Origin: Nitrospinota bacterium
Lineage (GTDB): Bacteria; Nitrospinota_A; UBA7883; JACRGQ01
Direction of reading: 5' to 3'
Length of the DNA: 64,000 bases
Assembly (NCBI GenBank): GCA_029881495.1
Contig: JAOUMJ010000007.1
Span: 59,793-123,792 of the forward strand
Below, piece by piece: positions 7,737 through 14,922 of this stretch. The notes beneath the pieces were generated by a model. The model ran no database searches, was not told the DNA's origin, and saw only the letters and a program-made list of their open reading frames with translations. The first letter of the stretch is position 1; every line of letters starts with the position of its first letter. The position numbers and the translations under genes are program-made.

Positions 7737-8135
7737 CTAGACCTGTTTATCAAAAAGCTGGCTGATGCCGTCGCGTATCGCCTGCTTGACGGCCTGCGCC
7801 GCCTTGCTCGGGATCTGCCTGACCTCAGAGCCGTTGTTTCTGTTCTTAACCTTGATGACGAGTTCATTATCGGAGTTTACTGTATAGTCGAGATAGTTTC
7901 CAGCTTTCTCCGGCTCTGAAAAATTCATCTCAGGCCTCTCAACCTTTTCACCGGGATTTACGCCTGTCACGTCAACCAGGTCTTGAATCGGAGCGGAGCT
8001 CTCCGCCTTTACCTTTTCGACCTTTGGTGCGGATTTGGCGCTTTCGGGTTTCGGTGCGCTCTCTTTAGCGTCGGCGCGAACTTGCCTTGCGACTGCCTTT
8101 ACCACATCCATATTGTTTACTACCATTGTCATCAC
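7737..8135 (-). CDS. flaG: FlaG family flagellar protein
   Basis: A 132-residue protein whose C-terminal half (about 78-132, LDYTVNSDNELVIKVKNRNN followed by RQIPSKAAQAV) matches the FlaG domain, while the first half is a low-complexity Lys/Ala/Pro/Glu-rich linker. FlaG proteins are linked to filament assembly and filament length, usually next to fliD and fliS. No other flagellar gene is in this window, so it is an outlier from the main cluster. The MMTMVV start has several ATG choices within four codons. Confidence 0.82.
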   Translation of the reverse strand: MMTMVVNNMDVVKAVARQVRADAKESAPKPESAKSAPKVEKVKAESSAPIQDLVDVTGVNPGEKVERPEMNFSEPEKAGNYLDYTVNSDNELVIKVKNRNNGSEVRQIPSKAAQAVKQAIRDGISQLFDKQV

Positions 8136-8464
8136 TTCCTATCTGTTCAATCTATCCTATTTATCGTTCACCTCTCCTATCGGAAATTCATTTTTAAACC
8201 TTAACCCCTTTTTTGGCAGGGTATCGAATTTTGTGTGACTGAAAAATATTGAAAATAAAAAGGTTATTTGGGCGGGAAAGATGGATCGAATTATTTTTCT
8301 AAAGTTTTCCCTTTTGGTTGCCGGGTGTATGCGGTGTAAACGGAAATTTTTCCCTCCTTTTTGCACCGCGGTACGCAAATTAACTTCAATACCATGTGCC
8401 CTATCTTTGATTTAAGGCATAATAAGTCAAGCTCTCTTTAAGACGCACCCTGCCGAGAATCCTT
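8136..8464. other. Intergenic region upstream of flaG
   Basis: An AT-rich region between flaG (minus strand) and the hairpin array. No sigma-54 or sigma-28 promoter with correct spacing was found, and no gene is supported. Confidence 0.5.
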
Positions 8465-8752
8465 CATTGCGAGCATGGTGAAGCAATCTCTCTCCTTCTT
8501 GGTAGCATAGACTTTAGTCTGTGGTTGCCCCGAAGGGGCAAATGGATTGGTAGCACAGGCAATCTTGCCTGTGGTTCAAGCAAAGCGCAAAGTCTTCTTG
8601 GTAGCATAGACTTTAGTCTGTGGTTGCCCCGAAGGGGCAAATGGATTGGTAGCACAGGCAATCTTGCCTGTGGTTCAAGCAAAGCGCAAAGTCTTCTTGG
8701 TAGCATAGACTTTAGTCTGTAATTGCCCCGAAGGGGCAAATGTATTTGTACC
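8465..8752. repeat. Left array of 99-bp palindrome-rich repeats
   Basis: Starts with CATTGCGAGC...GAAGCAATCTC (8465-8490), then a unit with an exact 99-base period: GGTAGCATAG begins at 8501, 8600 and 8699. Each unit carries hairpins AGACTTTAGTCT, TTGCCCCGAAGGGGCAA (8525, 8624, 8723) and CACAGGCAATCTTGCCTGTG (8554, 8653). The third unit is cut short. The same family lies in inverted orientation at 10324-10615. Confidence 0.9.
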
Positions 8753-8872
8753 CCCAGATATCTCGGAGCTTACCCACCCCTTTAGTGCTTCTCGATTCCC
8801 ATACTGCCATAAAAGGGGGGGATTTTCAGACCATATTGCACTAAAATACGAAAAACCAGAAAAGGGGAAAAC

Positions 8873-10312
8873 TTGGAATTTATAACTACTCACATAACTG
8901 AAATATTGATTGGTTCGATAATCGCAATGATTACGGCAATTATAGGGTTAGCCAGTGATTCCATAAAAACTATTGTTTCATCAATCTGGAATTGGATTTT
9001 TTCCCCAAAACCTCCAAACGGAAATATGTTCAATGAAGACCAAGTATACAGTCTGATAAAAAAAGCGCAGGAAGATGGGAACAAATCACCAATCCCCATC
9101 GAAGAGTACAAAAGATTGGAAGACGAAATAGTAAGGTTAAAAAGGGAAAAGGAAACTGCCGAAATTAAACTAAAATTAAGTTCGCTCTATCTCGGTAGAG
9201 AGGCGGCAAAGATCGCGCTTGAAGGTAGAGTAAATGAAGCAAACGCCAAATTCCAGCATGCATTAGAGACCTACCCGGAACCGGAAATTATAAACCTTTT
9301 CGGACTATATCTTACTAGGATCGGAAGGCTTGATGAATCAATTGCACAGTTTGAAAAGCTACTCGATACAGGCAAAGCGCTACACGAAAAAGTCTATATC
9401 GCTACCGCCTATGGCAACCTTGGGATTATCTGCAGAACAAAAGGGGAACTCGATAAGGCTAAAGAATTTAATAATAAATCACTCGCAATAGAGATAGAGC
9501 TTGGAAGAAAAGAAGGGATATCTGATACCTATACCAGCCTTGGAGTAATCTACCAAACAAAAGGGGAACATGATAAGGCAGAAGAATTTCACAAAAAAGC
9601 ACTCACAATTAACACAGAACTGGGAAGAAAAGAAGGAATTGCTGGTGACTATACTAACCTTGGGAATATCTGCCATACAAAATGGGAACTTGATAAGGCT
9701 GAAGAGTATTTTAATAAATCACTCGAAATTAACAAAGAACTGGGAAGTAAAGAAGGAATTGCTGGTGACTATACTAACCTTGGGAATATCTGCCATACAA
9801 AATGGGAACTTGATAAGGCTGAATGGGAACTTGACAAAGCTGAAGAGTTTTATAATAAATCAATCCAAATCAACACAGAACTGGGAAGAAAAGAAGGAAT
9901 AGCTGATAACTATGGCAACCTTGGAGTAATCTACCAAACAAAAGGGGAACATGATAAGGCAGAAGAATTTCACAAAAAAGCACTCGCAATCAACACAGAA
10001 CTGGGAAGAAAAGAAGGGGTAGCAGATAACTATACCAACCTTGGGAATATCAGTCATACAAAATGGGAACGTGATAAGGCTAAAGAGTTTTATAATAAAT
10101 CAATCCAAATTAACAAAGAACTGGGAAGAAAAGAAGGAATTGCTTCTAACTATAGTAACATTGGGGTTCTCTACCAAGAAAAAGGGGAACTTGAAAAGGC
10201 CATGGAATTTCTCATTAAAGCATTAGTTCTCTTTGAAGAGTTAGGGGCAAAAGATAAAATTGCCTTAACCAAAAAGAATATCGCCATTTTAAAAGAAAAG
10301 ATGGGTGAATAG
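8873..10312 (+). CDS. Membrane-anchored tetratricopeptide repeat protein
   Basis: A 479-residue protein with an N-terminal hydrophobic segment (about 8-27), a coiled-coil-like charged region (about 70-105) and from about residue 110 a run of TPR units of the kinesin-light-chain/NPHP3 style, each 40 residues (120 bases): NLGxIxxTKGExDKAEEFxxKxLxIxxELGRKEGIA. The repeats are nearly identical in DNA as well as protein. One unit holds a 21-base tandem duplication (WELDKAEWELDKAE, near 9810-9846). TPR proteins are protein-binding scaffolds; the partner is unknown. The frame opens at a TTG (8873) after AGGGG; an ATG at 8927 would remove part of the membrane segment. The gene sits exactly between two inverted hairpin arrays. 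Confidence 0.85.
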   Translation: MEFITTHITEILIGSIIAMITAIIGLASDSIKTIVSSIWNWIFSPKPPNGNMFNEDQVYSLIKKAQEDGNKSPIPIEEYKRLEDEIVRLKREKETAEIKLKLSSLYLGREAAKIALEGRVNEANAKFQHALETYPEPEIINLFGLYLTRIGRLDESIAQFEKLLDTGKALHEKVYIATAYGNLGIICRTKGELDKAKEFNNKSLAIEIELGRKEGISDTYTSLGVIYQTKGEHDKAEEFHKKALTINTELGRKEGIAGDYTNLGNICHTKWELDKAEEYFNKSLEINKELGSKEGIAGDYTNLGNICHTKWELDKAEWELDKAEEFYNKSIQINTELGRKEGIADNYGNLGVIYQTKGEHDKAEEFHKKALAINTELGRKEGVADNYTNLGNISHTKWERDKAKEFYNKSIQINKELGRKEGIASNYSNIGVLYQEKGELEKAMEFLIKALVLFEELGAKDKIALTKKNIAILKEKMGE

Positions 10313-10323
10313 CGACTGACTGT

Positions 10324-10615
10324 CAACGTTACCAATACATTTGCCCCTTCGGGGCAACCACAGACTGAAGTCTATGCTACCAAGAAGACTACACGCTTTG
10401 CGTGAACCACAGGCAAGATTGCCTGTGCTACCAATACATTTGGCCCTTCGGGCCAACCACAGACTAAAGTCTATGCTACCAAGAAGACTACACGCTTTGC
10501 GTGAACCACAGGAAAGATTGCCTGTGCTACCAATACATTTAGCCCTTCGGGGCAACCAGAGACTAAAGTCTATGCTACCAAAAAGAGGAGAGATTGCTTC
10601 GCTACGCTCTCAATG
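10324..10615. repeat. Right array of 99-bp palindrome-rich repeats (inverted)
   Basis: Reverse-complement counterpart of the array at 8465-8752, also with a 99-base period (CTATGCTACC at 10372, 10471 and 10570) and ending with the inverted GAGATTGCTTCGCTACGC motif (10590-10615). The second unit has GGCCCTTCGGGCC where others have GCCCCTTCGGGGC, a paired change that keeps the stem. The CACGC...GCGTG hairpin is intact here but degraded in the left array. Confidence 0.9.
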
Positions 10616-10681
10616 GCGGATGCGTCAGAGTACGCCCAAAGGAGAGACTGCTATGCCGGGTTCGTGATGGCGGGAAAAAGA

Positions 10682-11092
10682 TTACGAATATTTTTCCGGG
10701 TGTTTTTTGCGGAGATAGTAGAGGTAGCCGATAAAAGGTCCCATGAAGAGAACGGTGGCCCCAACGATAAGGATCACGAGTGTTGTCGCGATAGAGAAGT
10801 GCTCCAGCAGTTTGTTGATAATGCCCGGTGACCTCTGGGCGGCCCTGTCCGGTTCAGCCCTGTTGAAGAGCGGGTGTCCTTCACCCTCCCTAGGCGCGCG
10901 CAACATCCTCTCATCGTCCGGCGAAATCGGCCCCGCCTGGGTCTGCGAAGCAGTGGCGGTCTGCGGAATGTCGGATGCTGGATTGTCGGTTTTAAGGAGA
11001 TCCCACGCCGTTACTGCCGAGAAGATGACAAGTATGACGAGGAGCGGCTTTGAGGCAATGCAGACCGAGTATTTTGAATCGCAACTTTTCAT
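10682..11092 (-). CDS. Small membrane protein of unknown function
   Basis: A 136-residue protein with one hydrophobic segment near the N-terminus (about 17-32) and one near the C-terminus (about 100-123), joined by a polar, Pro/Gln/Arg-rich stretch. The end YYLRKKHPEKYS is basic and probably cytoplasmic. No family was recognised and no clear Shine-Dalgarno precedes the ATG. It is divergent from mtaB, with 53 bases between the two starts, and lies just beyond the right hairpin array. The two plausible transmembrane helices are the main reason to accept it. Confidence 0.6.
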   Translation of the reverse strand: MKSCDSKYSVCIASKPLLVILVIFSAVTAWDLLKTDNPASDIPQTATASQTQAGPISPDDERMLRAPREGEGHPLFNRAEPDRAAQRSPGIINKLLEHFSIATTLVILIVGATVLFMGPFIGYLYYLRKKHPEKYS

Positions 11093-11145
11093 CTGGAGAT
11101 TATATACGATTTGACTATGCAGGTGTTACTAAACATAATCAACGG

Positions 11146-12414
11146 ATGGAAAAAGCGAAAATAATCACCTGCGGGTGCCGTTTCAACAGGTACGAATCCG
11201 ACGAAATAAAGGAACGCCTGAACCCTGCAGGAGAGAGAAAACTGGTAATTATCAATTCATGCGCCGTCACTTCCAAATCGGAGGCGAAAAGCCGCTACGC
11301 GGTACGCCGGGCGGTGAAGGAGAATCCCGGTGCCGCGATAGTCGTAGGGGGGTGCTGGGCGGAACTCGATCCGGAAGCGGTAAAGGCTATCGAGGGTGTG
11401 GATCTCGTCCTTGGCAACGAGGAGAAGTTCCGCGTGAATGAGTTCGGCGCAGACAAAAACGGGGAGACTGAGGTTCATACCGGCGCAGTGAAAGCCGCGA
11501 CCGATTTCATAGAGAGCCGGGTGGGGGGATTGACCGGGCGCACGGCCGCATACCTGAAGATACAGAACGGATGCGGTGAGATATGTTCATTCTGCGTTGT
11601 CCGAATCGCGAGGGGGAAGAGCAGGTCGGCTACCCCCGAATTTGTGCAAAGGAGAATAGACGAGCTTGCCGACGGAGGCGCAAGGGAGATAGTCCTTACA
11701 GGGATAAATATCGGAGAGTACGGGAACGACATCCCCGGCGCCCCGACTCTCGCGTCGATTTTAAAAAGGGGGGCCAAGCGCAAGGATGTAAGGTTCCGCC
11801 TCAGCTCCATAAATCCCCGCGAAGTTACGGAAGAGCTGATAGCCGTTATCTCGGATAATGAGAATATCTGCAAGCACCTCCATATCCCTATGCAGTCTGG
11901 GAGCGACGCGGTCTTGAAAAGAATGAACCGCCCGTATACTGCCGATGACTACAAAAGGAAAATAGAAATGGTGGCCGCCGCGCTACCGGATGCCGGAATA
12001 GGGTGCGATATATTGGCCGGGTTTCCGGGAGAAACCGAGGAGGAGTTCAGCGAGACTGCGGAGATGTTGGCCTCTCTTCCATTCAGCTACGCGCATGTTT
12101 TCACATATTCCGACAGGCCGCAGTCGACAGCGCACGGTTTTGACGGAAAGCTGGCGGAGAATGTAAAAAAGGAGCGGATGTTGCATCTGAAAAGTATTGC
12201 TGACGAGAAGAACAGGCTGTTCCGCGAAAGGTTCATAGGGAAGAGGCTCTCCATCCTGGTTGAGGAGAAGAGCACGAAAGCTGGACATCTAAAGGGGAAG
12301 AGCGACAACTTCATTTCCGTGGAGATTGATGGAGGGGGAGCGGTGAGAGGTTCGCTGATAGAGATAACTGCCGAGTCGCTTACGGAAACAGGGCTCCGCG
12401 GCAAGATAGCGTGA
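11146..12414 (+). CDS. mtaB: tRNA t6A37 methylthiotransferase MtaB family
   Basis: A radical-SAM enzyme that adds a methylthio group to t6A at position 37 of tRNAs reading ANN codons. The 422-residue protein has the N-terminal UPF0004 domain with three cluster cysteines (ITCGCRFNRYESDE, INSCAVTSKSE, VGGCWAEL), the radical-SAM CxxxCxxC motif in GCGEICSFCVV (about residues 140-150) and a C-terminal TRAM-like domain (about 365-420). The TCGCRFNRYE start is closer to MtaB than to MiaB or RimO. The frame extends 32 codons further upstream, but the ATG at 11146 begins the conserved domain. The next gene starts within its stop codon. Confidence 0.9.
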   Translation: MEKAKIITCGCRFNRYESDEIKERLNPAGERKLVIINSCAVTSKSEAKSRYAVRRAVKENPGAAIVVGGCWAELDPEAVKAIEGVDLVLGNEEKFRVNEFGADKNGETEVHTGAVKAATDFIESRVGGLTGRTAAYLKIQNGCGEICSFCVVRIARGKSRSATPEFVQRRIDELADGGAREIVLTGINIGEYGNDIPGAPTLASILKRGAKRKDVRFRLSSINPREVTEELIAVISDNENICKHLHIPMQSGSDAVLKRMNRPYTADDYKRKIEMVAAALPDAGIGCDILAGFPGETEEEFSETAEMLASLPFSYAHVFTYSDRPQSTAHGFDGKLAENVKKERMLHLKSIADEKNRLFRERFIGKRLSILVEEKSTKAGHLKGKSDNFISVEIDGGGAVRGSLIEITAESLTETGLRGKIA

Positions 12415-13223
12415 GGAAGGTAGTTACTCTCACCACCGATTTCGGCCTTTCCGATCCTTTCGTCGGGATAATGAAAGGGGTGATGCTCTCCATAGATCCC
12501 GAAATAGATTTCATAGATATGACGCACGATCTCCCTCCGCAAGATATAGCCGCGGGGGCGATATCCCTCCGAAGTATTGAAAACAGTTTTCCGCCGGGGA
12601 CAGTGCATCTCGCCGTAGTCGACCCGGGGGTCGGTACCGACAGAAATCCCATCATCGCAAGAACCGACCGCTATTATTATGTCGGACCGGATAACGGAAT
12701 CTTCACGCTGATAGAGCCGGAGATACTGGAAGTGGTCAGAATAAGCAACGAAAAGCTTATAGCAAAAAGGCCGAGCGCGACATTTCACGGGCGGGATATT
12801 TTCGCTCCTGCAGCCGCGCGGCTCTTCAGCACCGAGATGAAGGAGTTTGGAGAGAGGCTCGAAGGGATAACAAAACTCGATTTTCCAGCGGTGGAAACGG
12901 GAGCAGGAGCGATAGAAGGGGAGATAATATATATCGACAGGTTCGGAAACCTCTTCACGAACATCAGAGATGAGATGCTGGAGGAGGCTTTCAAAGGGTG
13001 CAAAGCTGACGACCTGGAGATAACGATAGGGGGGAGAACGATAAAAGGGCTATGCCGTGCATATGCCTTTGGCGGGAGAGGGGAGCTTTCGGCGATAGTG
13101 AACTCCTTTGGATACGTGGAGATATTTACGAGAAATGGAAACGCGGCGCTCCTTTCGAACTTTGCAAAAGGTGAAAAGGTTTCGGTAAGCCTGGCTAAGC
13201 AGAAAGGTTCAAGTGGAGAGTAG
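12411..13223 (+). CDS. SAM hydroxide adenosyltransferase (SAM hydrolase, DUF62)
   Basis: A 270-residue member of the S-adenosylmethionine hydrolase/fluorinase-chlorinase family, which splits SAM into adenosine (or a 5'-halo-adenosine) and methionine. Family marks: LTTDFGLSDPFVGIMKG at the start, IDMTHDLPPQDI, HLAVVDPGVGT, YVGPDNGIFT and FHGRDIF, with the C-terminal beta-barrel from about residue 165 (IDRFGNLFTNI). Most bacterial members are hydrolases rather than halogenases, so hydrolase is the safer call. It starts at GTG, overlapping the mtaB stop by four bases (GTGA), and overlaps the next gene by 11 bases. Confidence 0.9.
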   Translation: MRKVVTLTTDFGLSDPFVGIMKGVMLSIDPEIDFIDMTHDLPPQDIAAGAISLRSIENSFPPGTVHLAVVDPGVGTDRNPIIARTDRYYYVGPDNGIFTLIEPEILEVVRISNEKLIAKRPSATFHGRDIFAPAAARLFSTEMKEFGERLEGITKLDFPAVETGAGAIEGEIIYIDRFGNLFTNIRDEMLEEAFKGCKADDLEITIGGRTIKGLCRAYAFGGRGELSAIVNSFGYVEIFTRNGNAALLSNFAKGEKVSVSLAKQKGSSGE

Positions 13224-14727
13224 CAACGGTTTCAGCAACGAATATTTTTCTATATTGAACCGTACAGTAGACAAGGTGGAGGAGCCCGCAAAGGGGCGGT
13301 ACTTCCCGGTTCCAAAGAGGGGGGTCTCGGAACATCTGGTTCAGCTGGTCTGGAAAAATATCCTATACAACAACGGTTCAATGACGACTACCGATGGCAT
13401 CCCGATAAAGATACTGAAGCCGGGGCGCCTGAACAGGAGGGAAGGGCCAGATTTCAAGAACGGCGTACTTCTCCTGAACGGAGAGAAGGTTGCCGGAGAC
13501 GTGGAAATCCATGTGGAAGCGCGCGAGTGGTACGATCATAAGCACCACCTCTCCCCCCACTATAAAAGAACTATTCTCCATGTTTTCCTGAACAGGACGG
13601 AGGATGCCAGGCCATCGGTTACGGTGAACGGGAAGTCGCCGCACGAGCTTGAACTGGGCCTTTACCTTCGTCATTCGATCGATGAGTTGCAAAGGGAGGT
13701 GGAGCTGGGTGATACCCCTCTATCTGGAAGGGCGCAAAATCCTCCATGCAGAAGGTATTTTTCCGAAACGCCGACGGGCAAAATTGAGCGTCTCATGGAT
13801 GTCATAGGCGAGGGGAGAATGCTGATTAAATCCAACCTGTTATTTGAAAGGCTGGAAGCATCCGACCCTGAACAGGTTCTGTATGAAACCGTTTTTGAGG
13901 CGCTTGGATATTCAAGATTTAAAAAACAGTTCGGACATATGGCAAAGGCTATGCCGCTGAAAAGGCTTAAAGAGATTATCAAAGCCAACAGTGGGATCGA
14001 ACCGGCGTTGACGGTGCAGGGGGTGTTTTTTCGGCTTGCCGGACTCGATATGGAGATCGAAACGGATCGAGCGGATGTCGCCTTGCAAGAATTTCTCCGC
14101 GTCTATGCCGATGTGAAAGCCGAGGGAGTAGAGCCGATCTATGATGCCGGGGAGTGGAGTATCGCCGGGAGCAGACCTGCCAATTCACCATTCAGGAGAA
14201 TTGCCGCCTTTTCCCGGCTGGTTGTGGAGCCGCTTGATCCAGCCATGCTTGAAAAACAGTTCTCGTCCATCACTGCTGGAAGGGAGAAGATCAAGGAAGC
14301 GAGGAAAACGATCACCGAAGTGATGGAGATTTTCTGCAGGATCTCGGATCCGTTCTGGGATTACCGGTACAGTTTAGGCAGCCGGGCAAGAGGTGGGAAA
14401 AAACTTGTGGGGCGTGATCGTGCGGTTGCGATATTGGTTGATTCCCTGATCCCGCTATTCCTGGCGATAAGCCGTTCGCGACACGATATCGAGCTGGAAA
14501 AGAAACTTGTCTCGGCAATCTACGCCGCCCCGAAACCTTCTTCAAACTCGGTTGTCGATTTCATGTCGCGCAACCTCTTTGGAAAAGAGAGAGGTGGGAT
14601 TGTCAGGAGCGCTCTTCATCAGCAGGCACTGATACAGCTGTATAACGATTTCTGCTTCAGCTTCCCCTCTCACTGCGGGAGTTGCCCCATGCCTGACTAT
14701 CTTTCAAAGAACATGAAAAGAGGGTAG
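13213..14727 (+). CDS. DUF2851 family protein
   Basis: A 504-residue protein of the DUF2851 family, function unknown. The conserved region is near the N-terminus: LNRREGPDFKNGVLLLNGEK, then GDVEIHVEAREWYDHKHH and ILHVFLN. The pattern G-P-D-F followed by G-D-V-E-I-H resembles the acidic core of a PD-(D/E)XK-type nuclease, but this is an impression from the motif only. The C-terminus holds a possible metal site (HCGSCPMPDYL). It starts at GTG inside the end of the SAM hydrolase gene and is the last gene of the mtaB operon. Confidence 0.85.
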   Translation: MESSNGFSNEYFSILNRTVDKVEEPAKGRYFPVPKRGVSEHLVQLVWKNILYNNGSMTTTDGIPIKILKPGRLNRREGPDFKNGVLLLNGEKVAGDVEIHVEAREWYDHKHHLSPHYKRTILHVFLNRTEDARPSVTVNGKSPHELELGLYLRHSIDELQREVELGDTPLSGRAQNPPCRRYFSETPTGKIERLMDVIGEGRMLIKSNLLFERLEASDPEQVLYETVFEALGYSRFKKQFGHMAKAMPLKRLKEIIKANSGIEPALTVQGVFFRLAGLDMEIETDRADVALQEFLRVYADVKAEGVEPIYDAGEWSIAGSRPANSPFRRIAAFSRLVVEPLDPAMLEKQFSSITAGREKIKEARKTITEVMEIFCRISDPFWDYRYSLGSRARGGKKLVGRDRAVAILVDSLIPLFLAISRSRHDIELEKKLVSAIYAAPKPSSNSVVDFMSRNLFGKERGGIVRSALHQQALIQLYNDFCFSFPSHCGSCPMPDYLSKNMKRG

Positions 14728-14826
14728 TTTTTCCGCGGCGCGGAGCCATCGGTCTCAGTCAAATATGCCGTTCTGGTTATATGGAGCGGTTCGAGTTTTC
14801 ACGGTGGTAAGAGGAGATGTAGATAT

Positions 14827-14855
14827 TTGACATCGGCCTTGGATAGGATTATATT
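14827..14855 (+). promoter_or_regulatory. Sigma-70 promoter of the copper operon
   Basis: TTGACA (14827-14832), a 17-base spacer and TATATT (14850-14855): a near-consensus promoter about 70 bases upstream of the copA ATG. Confidence 0.8.
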
Positions 14856-14863
14856 GTAGACAT

Positions 14864-14886
14864 CCCCACCCCCATAGGGGGAGGGG
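14864..14886. promoter_or_regulatory. Candidate CsoR operator upstream of copA
   Basis: A GC-rich interrupted palindrome, CCCC-A-CCCCC-ATA-GGGGG-A-GGGG, just after the -10 element. Known CsoR sites are C-run/G-run pseudo-palindromes of this kind. A csoR gene ends the same operon, so feedback by Cu(I) is likely. The same bases could fold as an RNA hairpin, but no T-run follows, so it is not an intrinsic terminator. Confidence 0.7.
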
Positions 14887-14922
14887 TAGAGCCGCTTCAC
14901 ACTGCAGAAAGAGGTTGAAAAT

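Noticed and set aside
8464..8739. A 91-codon frame made of 33-residue repeats in the left array, and similar frames at 8525-8722, 10289-10555 and 10341-10667
   Set aside because: The 99-base period is a multiple of three, so frames stay open on both strands. Paired changes in the stems point to structure rather than protein.
8465..8752. Repeat array considered as a CRISPR locus
   Set aside because: The unit is a 99-base tandem repeat with conserved internal hairpins and no unique spacers, and no cas gene is present.
12087..12788. A 233-codon minus-strand frame opposite mtaB and the SAM hydrolase
   Set aside because: Antisense of two well-supported genes and lacking any recognisable domain.
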